NCBI GenBank assembly: GCA_001898705.1
Contig: MKUU01000035.1
Location: forward strand, 1-46,289
Origin: Caedibacter sp. 38-128
Lineage (GTDB): Bacteria > Pseudomonadota > Alphaproteobacteria > Caedimonadales > Caedimonadaceae
Length of the DNA stretch: 46,289 bases
Direction of reading: 5' to 3'
The notes under the pieces were generated by a model, which made no database searches, had not been told where the DNA came from, and saw nothing but the letters and a program-made list of their open reading frames with translations. This document shows, in pieces, positions 44,668 to 46,289 of the stretch (position 1 is the first letter of the stretch; each line of letters begins with the position of its first letter). Both the position numbers and the translations under genes were made by a program.

Positions 44668-46224
44668 ATGAGCCAAAATCACCCCAACAAGGTTTCCTCC
44701 CGGGAATGGTCTGGTTTTATTGCCATGGCATTTGGAATGTTTATGGCCATTCTTGATATTCAAATTGTCTCAAGTTCCTTAAGTGAAATTCAAGCTGGAA
44801 TCTCAGCAAGTGCTGATGAAATCAGTTGGGTTCAAACATCTTATTTGATTGCTGAAGTCATTATGATTCCGCTTTCTGGTTATCTTTCACGCATTTTTTC
44901 AACGCGTGTAATTTTCTGCCTTTCATGTCTTGGCTTTACCCTTATGAGTTTATTGTGTTCTTTTGCGTGGAATATTGAATCCATGATCTTTTTTCGCGCC
45001 TTACAAGGATTTGTTGGTGGTGCAATGATCCCAACCGTTTTTGCTGCTGGCTTTATAATGTTTCCACCTCGATTACGCCCAACTGTTGGTGTTATCGTTG
45101 GGCTTGTTGCAACATTAGCACCGACTCTTGGCCCCACGCTTGGAGGCTATTTAACCCAGATCTTTTCATGGCAGTGGCTTTTTTTAATTAATATTGTGCC
45201 TGGAATTATTGTGACGGCCCTTGTCTGGCTTCTTGTTAATATTGATAAGCCTAATTTCAGTCTCTTGAAACGATTTGATATTCTAGGCGCTTTATCGATG
45301 GCCACCTTTCTTGGCAGCCTTGAATATATTCTTGAGGAAGGACCCCGCGAAGGATGGTTTGATGATACAATGATCTTGTTTTTTACAGGCGTCATGATTC
45401 TTGCAGGCTTAAGTTTCTTCTGGCGTGTTTTGACCTATCAAGAACCTATTGTTGATTTGAAAGCTTTTACGGATCGAAACTTTAGCATTGGATGCTTTTA
45501 TAGCTTTACCATTGGTATTGGTCTTTATGGAACAGTTTATCTTATTCCTTTATTCCTCGCGCGTATCCGGGGCTATAATAGCCTTCAGATCGGGGAACTC
45601 ATGATGGTCGCTGGTCTCTTTCAATTTGTTGCGGCCCCTATCGGGGGACAACTCCTCAAGCGAATAGATATGCGCTATATCCTTGCTTTTGGCATTGTAC
45701 TTTTCTTCTTGTCTATCCATCTTTCGTCTGCCTTAACAAATCAAGCGAGCTTTGATGAATATTTTTGGCCGCAAGCTTTACGGGGTATCGCAATTATTTT
45801 TTGTTTCCTCCCCATCAATAACCTTGCCCTGGGAACATTACCCCCTGAACGCCTTAAAAATGCCAGTGGTCTTTATAATCTAATGCGTAATCTTGGAGGG
45901 GCTATTGGACTTGCTCTTATCAATACCATTCTCATTAGACGTCTTGATCTACACAAAGCACGTATTTTAGACAATTTGAAAACCGGCAAGATCCAACTTG
46001 AAAATTTTTTATACGGTCTTGAAACCAAATTTGCGGATCTTAATATCCAAGACGGAAATCGCGCAGCTTTAAAAAATCTTTCTAATCTTGTAGAACGTGA
46101 AGCCGGCGTTCAAGCTTTTAATGATTGTTATATTATTATGGGATGGCTTTTTGGCGCCTCTTTTCTTCTCATATTTTTACTGCGTAAACCTGACCAAACT
46201 TTTCAAGATAAAGTGGGACATTAA
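44668..46224 (+). CDS. emrB: DHA2-family MFS multidrug exporter (EmrB-like)
   Basis: A 518-residue, 14-segment major facilitator. The start MSQNHPNKVSSREWSGFIAMAFGMFMAILDIQIV carries the TM1 motif of EmrB/QacA proteins (AILDIQIV), and GPTLGGYLTQIFSWQWLFLINIVPGI is the family motif C (antiporter) with the EmrB-type WRWIFLINVP-like stretch. GAGAGGGA precedes the ATG. With EmrA it would form a tripartite efflux pump with a TolC-type channel not seen here. Confidence 0.94.
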   Translation: MSQNHPNKVSSREWSGFIAMAFGMFMAILDIQIVSSSLSEIQAGISASADEISWVQTSYLIAEVIMIPLSGYLSRIFSTRVIFCLSCLGFTLMSLLCSFAWNIESMIFFRALQGFVGGAMIPTVFAAGFIMFPPRLRPTVGVIVGLVATLAPTLGPTLGGYLTQIFSWQWLFLINIVPGIIVTALVWLLVNIDKPNFSLLKRFDILGALSMATFLGSLEYILEEGPREGWFDDTMILFFTGVMILAGLSFFWRVLTYQEPIVDLKAFTDRNFSIGCFYSFTIGIGLYGTVYLIPLFLARIRGYNSLQIGELMMVAGLFQFVAAPIGGQLLKRIDMRYILAFGIVLFFLSIHLSSALTNQASFDEYFWPQALRGIAIIFCFLPINNLALGTLPPERLKNASGLYNLMRNLGGAIGLALINTILIRRLDLHKARILDNLKTGKIQLENFLYGLETKFADLNIQDGNRAALKNLSNLVEREAGVQAFNDCYIIMGWLFGASFLLIFLLRKPDQTFQDKVGH

Positions 46225-46289
46225 TTTGCACTAAACAATCCCTACTTATCATGAATAGAACGACGCCCAAGTAATCTTAATGTTAAATT

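Noticed and set aside
1-46289. CRISPR arrays, insertion sequences, prophage genes, rRNA
   Set aside because: I looked for regular repeat-spacer patterns, transposase motifs and rRNA signatures and saw none.

Overview
The window looks like a chromosomal segment of an AT-rich alphaproteobacterium. The gene set (CcmAB, alphaproteobacterial YbbN with an intact WCGPC thioredoxin site, a rnd-kdsD-lptC-lptA-lptB block, a one-cysteine Trm112-like protein) fits that class. Secreted ankyrin and leucine-rich-repeat proteins, the AT bias and the pseudopilin style suggest a protist- or amoeba-associated lineage such as Holosporales/Paracaedibacteraceae. That placement is inference from family resemblance; no search was run. 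I saw no IS element, phage, CRISPR array or rRNA.

Layout. 1-640: a probably decayed gene. 674-4432: ispB, then a right-going run of trmN6-like methyltransferase, mutT, ccmA, ccmB, converging on a leftward run that reads back from 9978: Bcr-type MFS, APC permease, xseA, ybbN, LON-domain protein, Trm112-like protein. 10290-12157: gmk converging with nhaA. 12306-16930: two large secreted proteins of unknown role, one with leucine-rich repeats and one an unusual subtilase-ankyrin protein. 17082-21000: lptB, lptA, lptC, kdsD, rnd and tRNA-Leu(CAG), all leftward, covering LPS transport and Kdo precursor synthesis. 21399-26999: a compact type IV pilus / type II secretion locus, two pseudopilins (the first broken by a G8 tract) facing an L/C-like protein, GspF and GspE. 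27074-30461: rnpA and rpmH divergent from polA. 30619-36000: a secreted nuclease-like protein, a CDF metal transporter, a secreted protein behind a heat-shock-type promoter, a DUF155/RMND1 protein, a small lipoprotein and a porin. 35994-40234: dnaJ, dnaK and a small heat-shock protein around a 587-base intergenic region rich in inverted repeats. 40409-46224: RhlE-type helicase and an EmrA/EmrB efflux pair split by an inverted gene for a secreted protein.

The most unusual points are: a homopolymeric G8 tract that switches off the first pseudopilin; a signal-peptide protein with an E...D...ExK nuclease signature like those of polymorphic toxins; the subtilase-ankyrin fusion; a helix that would hide the hsp20 ribosome binding site (candidate RNA thermometer); a cluster of perfect inverted repeats between dnaK and hsp20; and a site matching the alphaproteobacterial RpoH consensus before an uncharacterised secreted protein.
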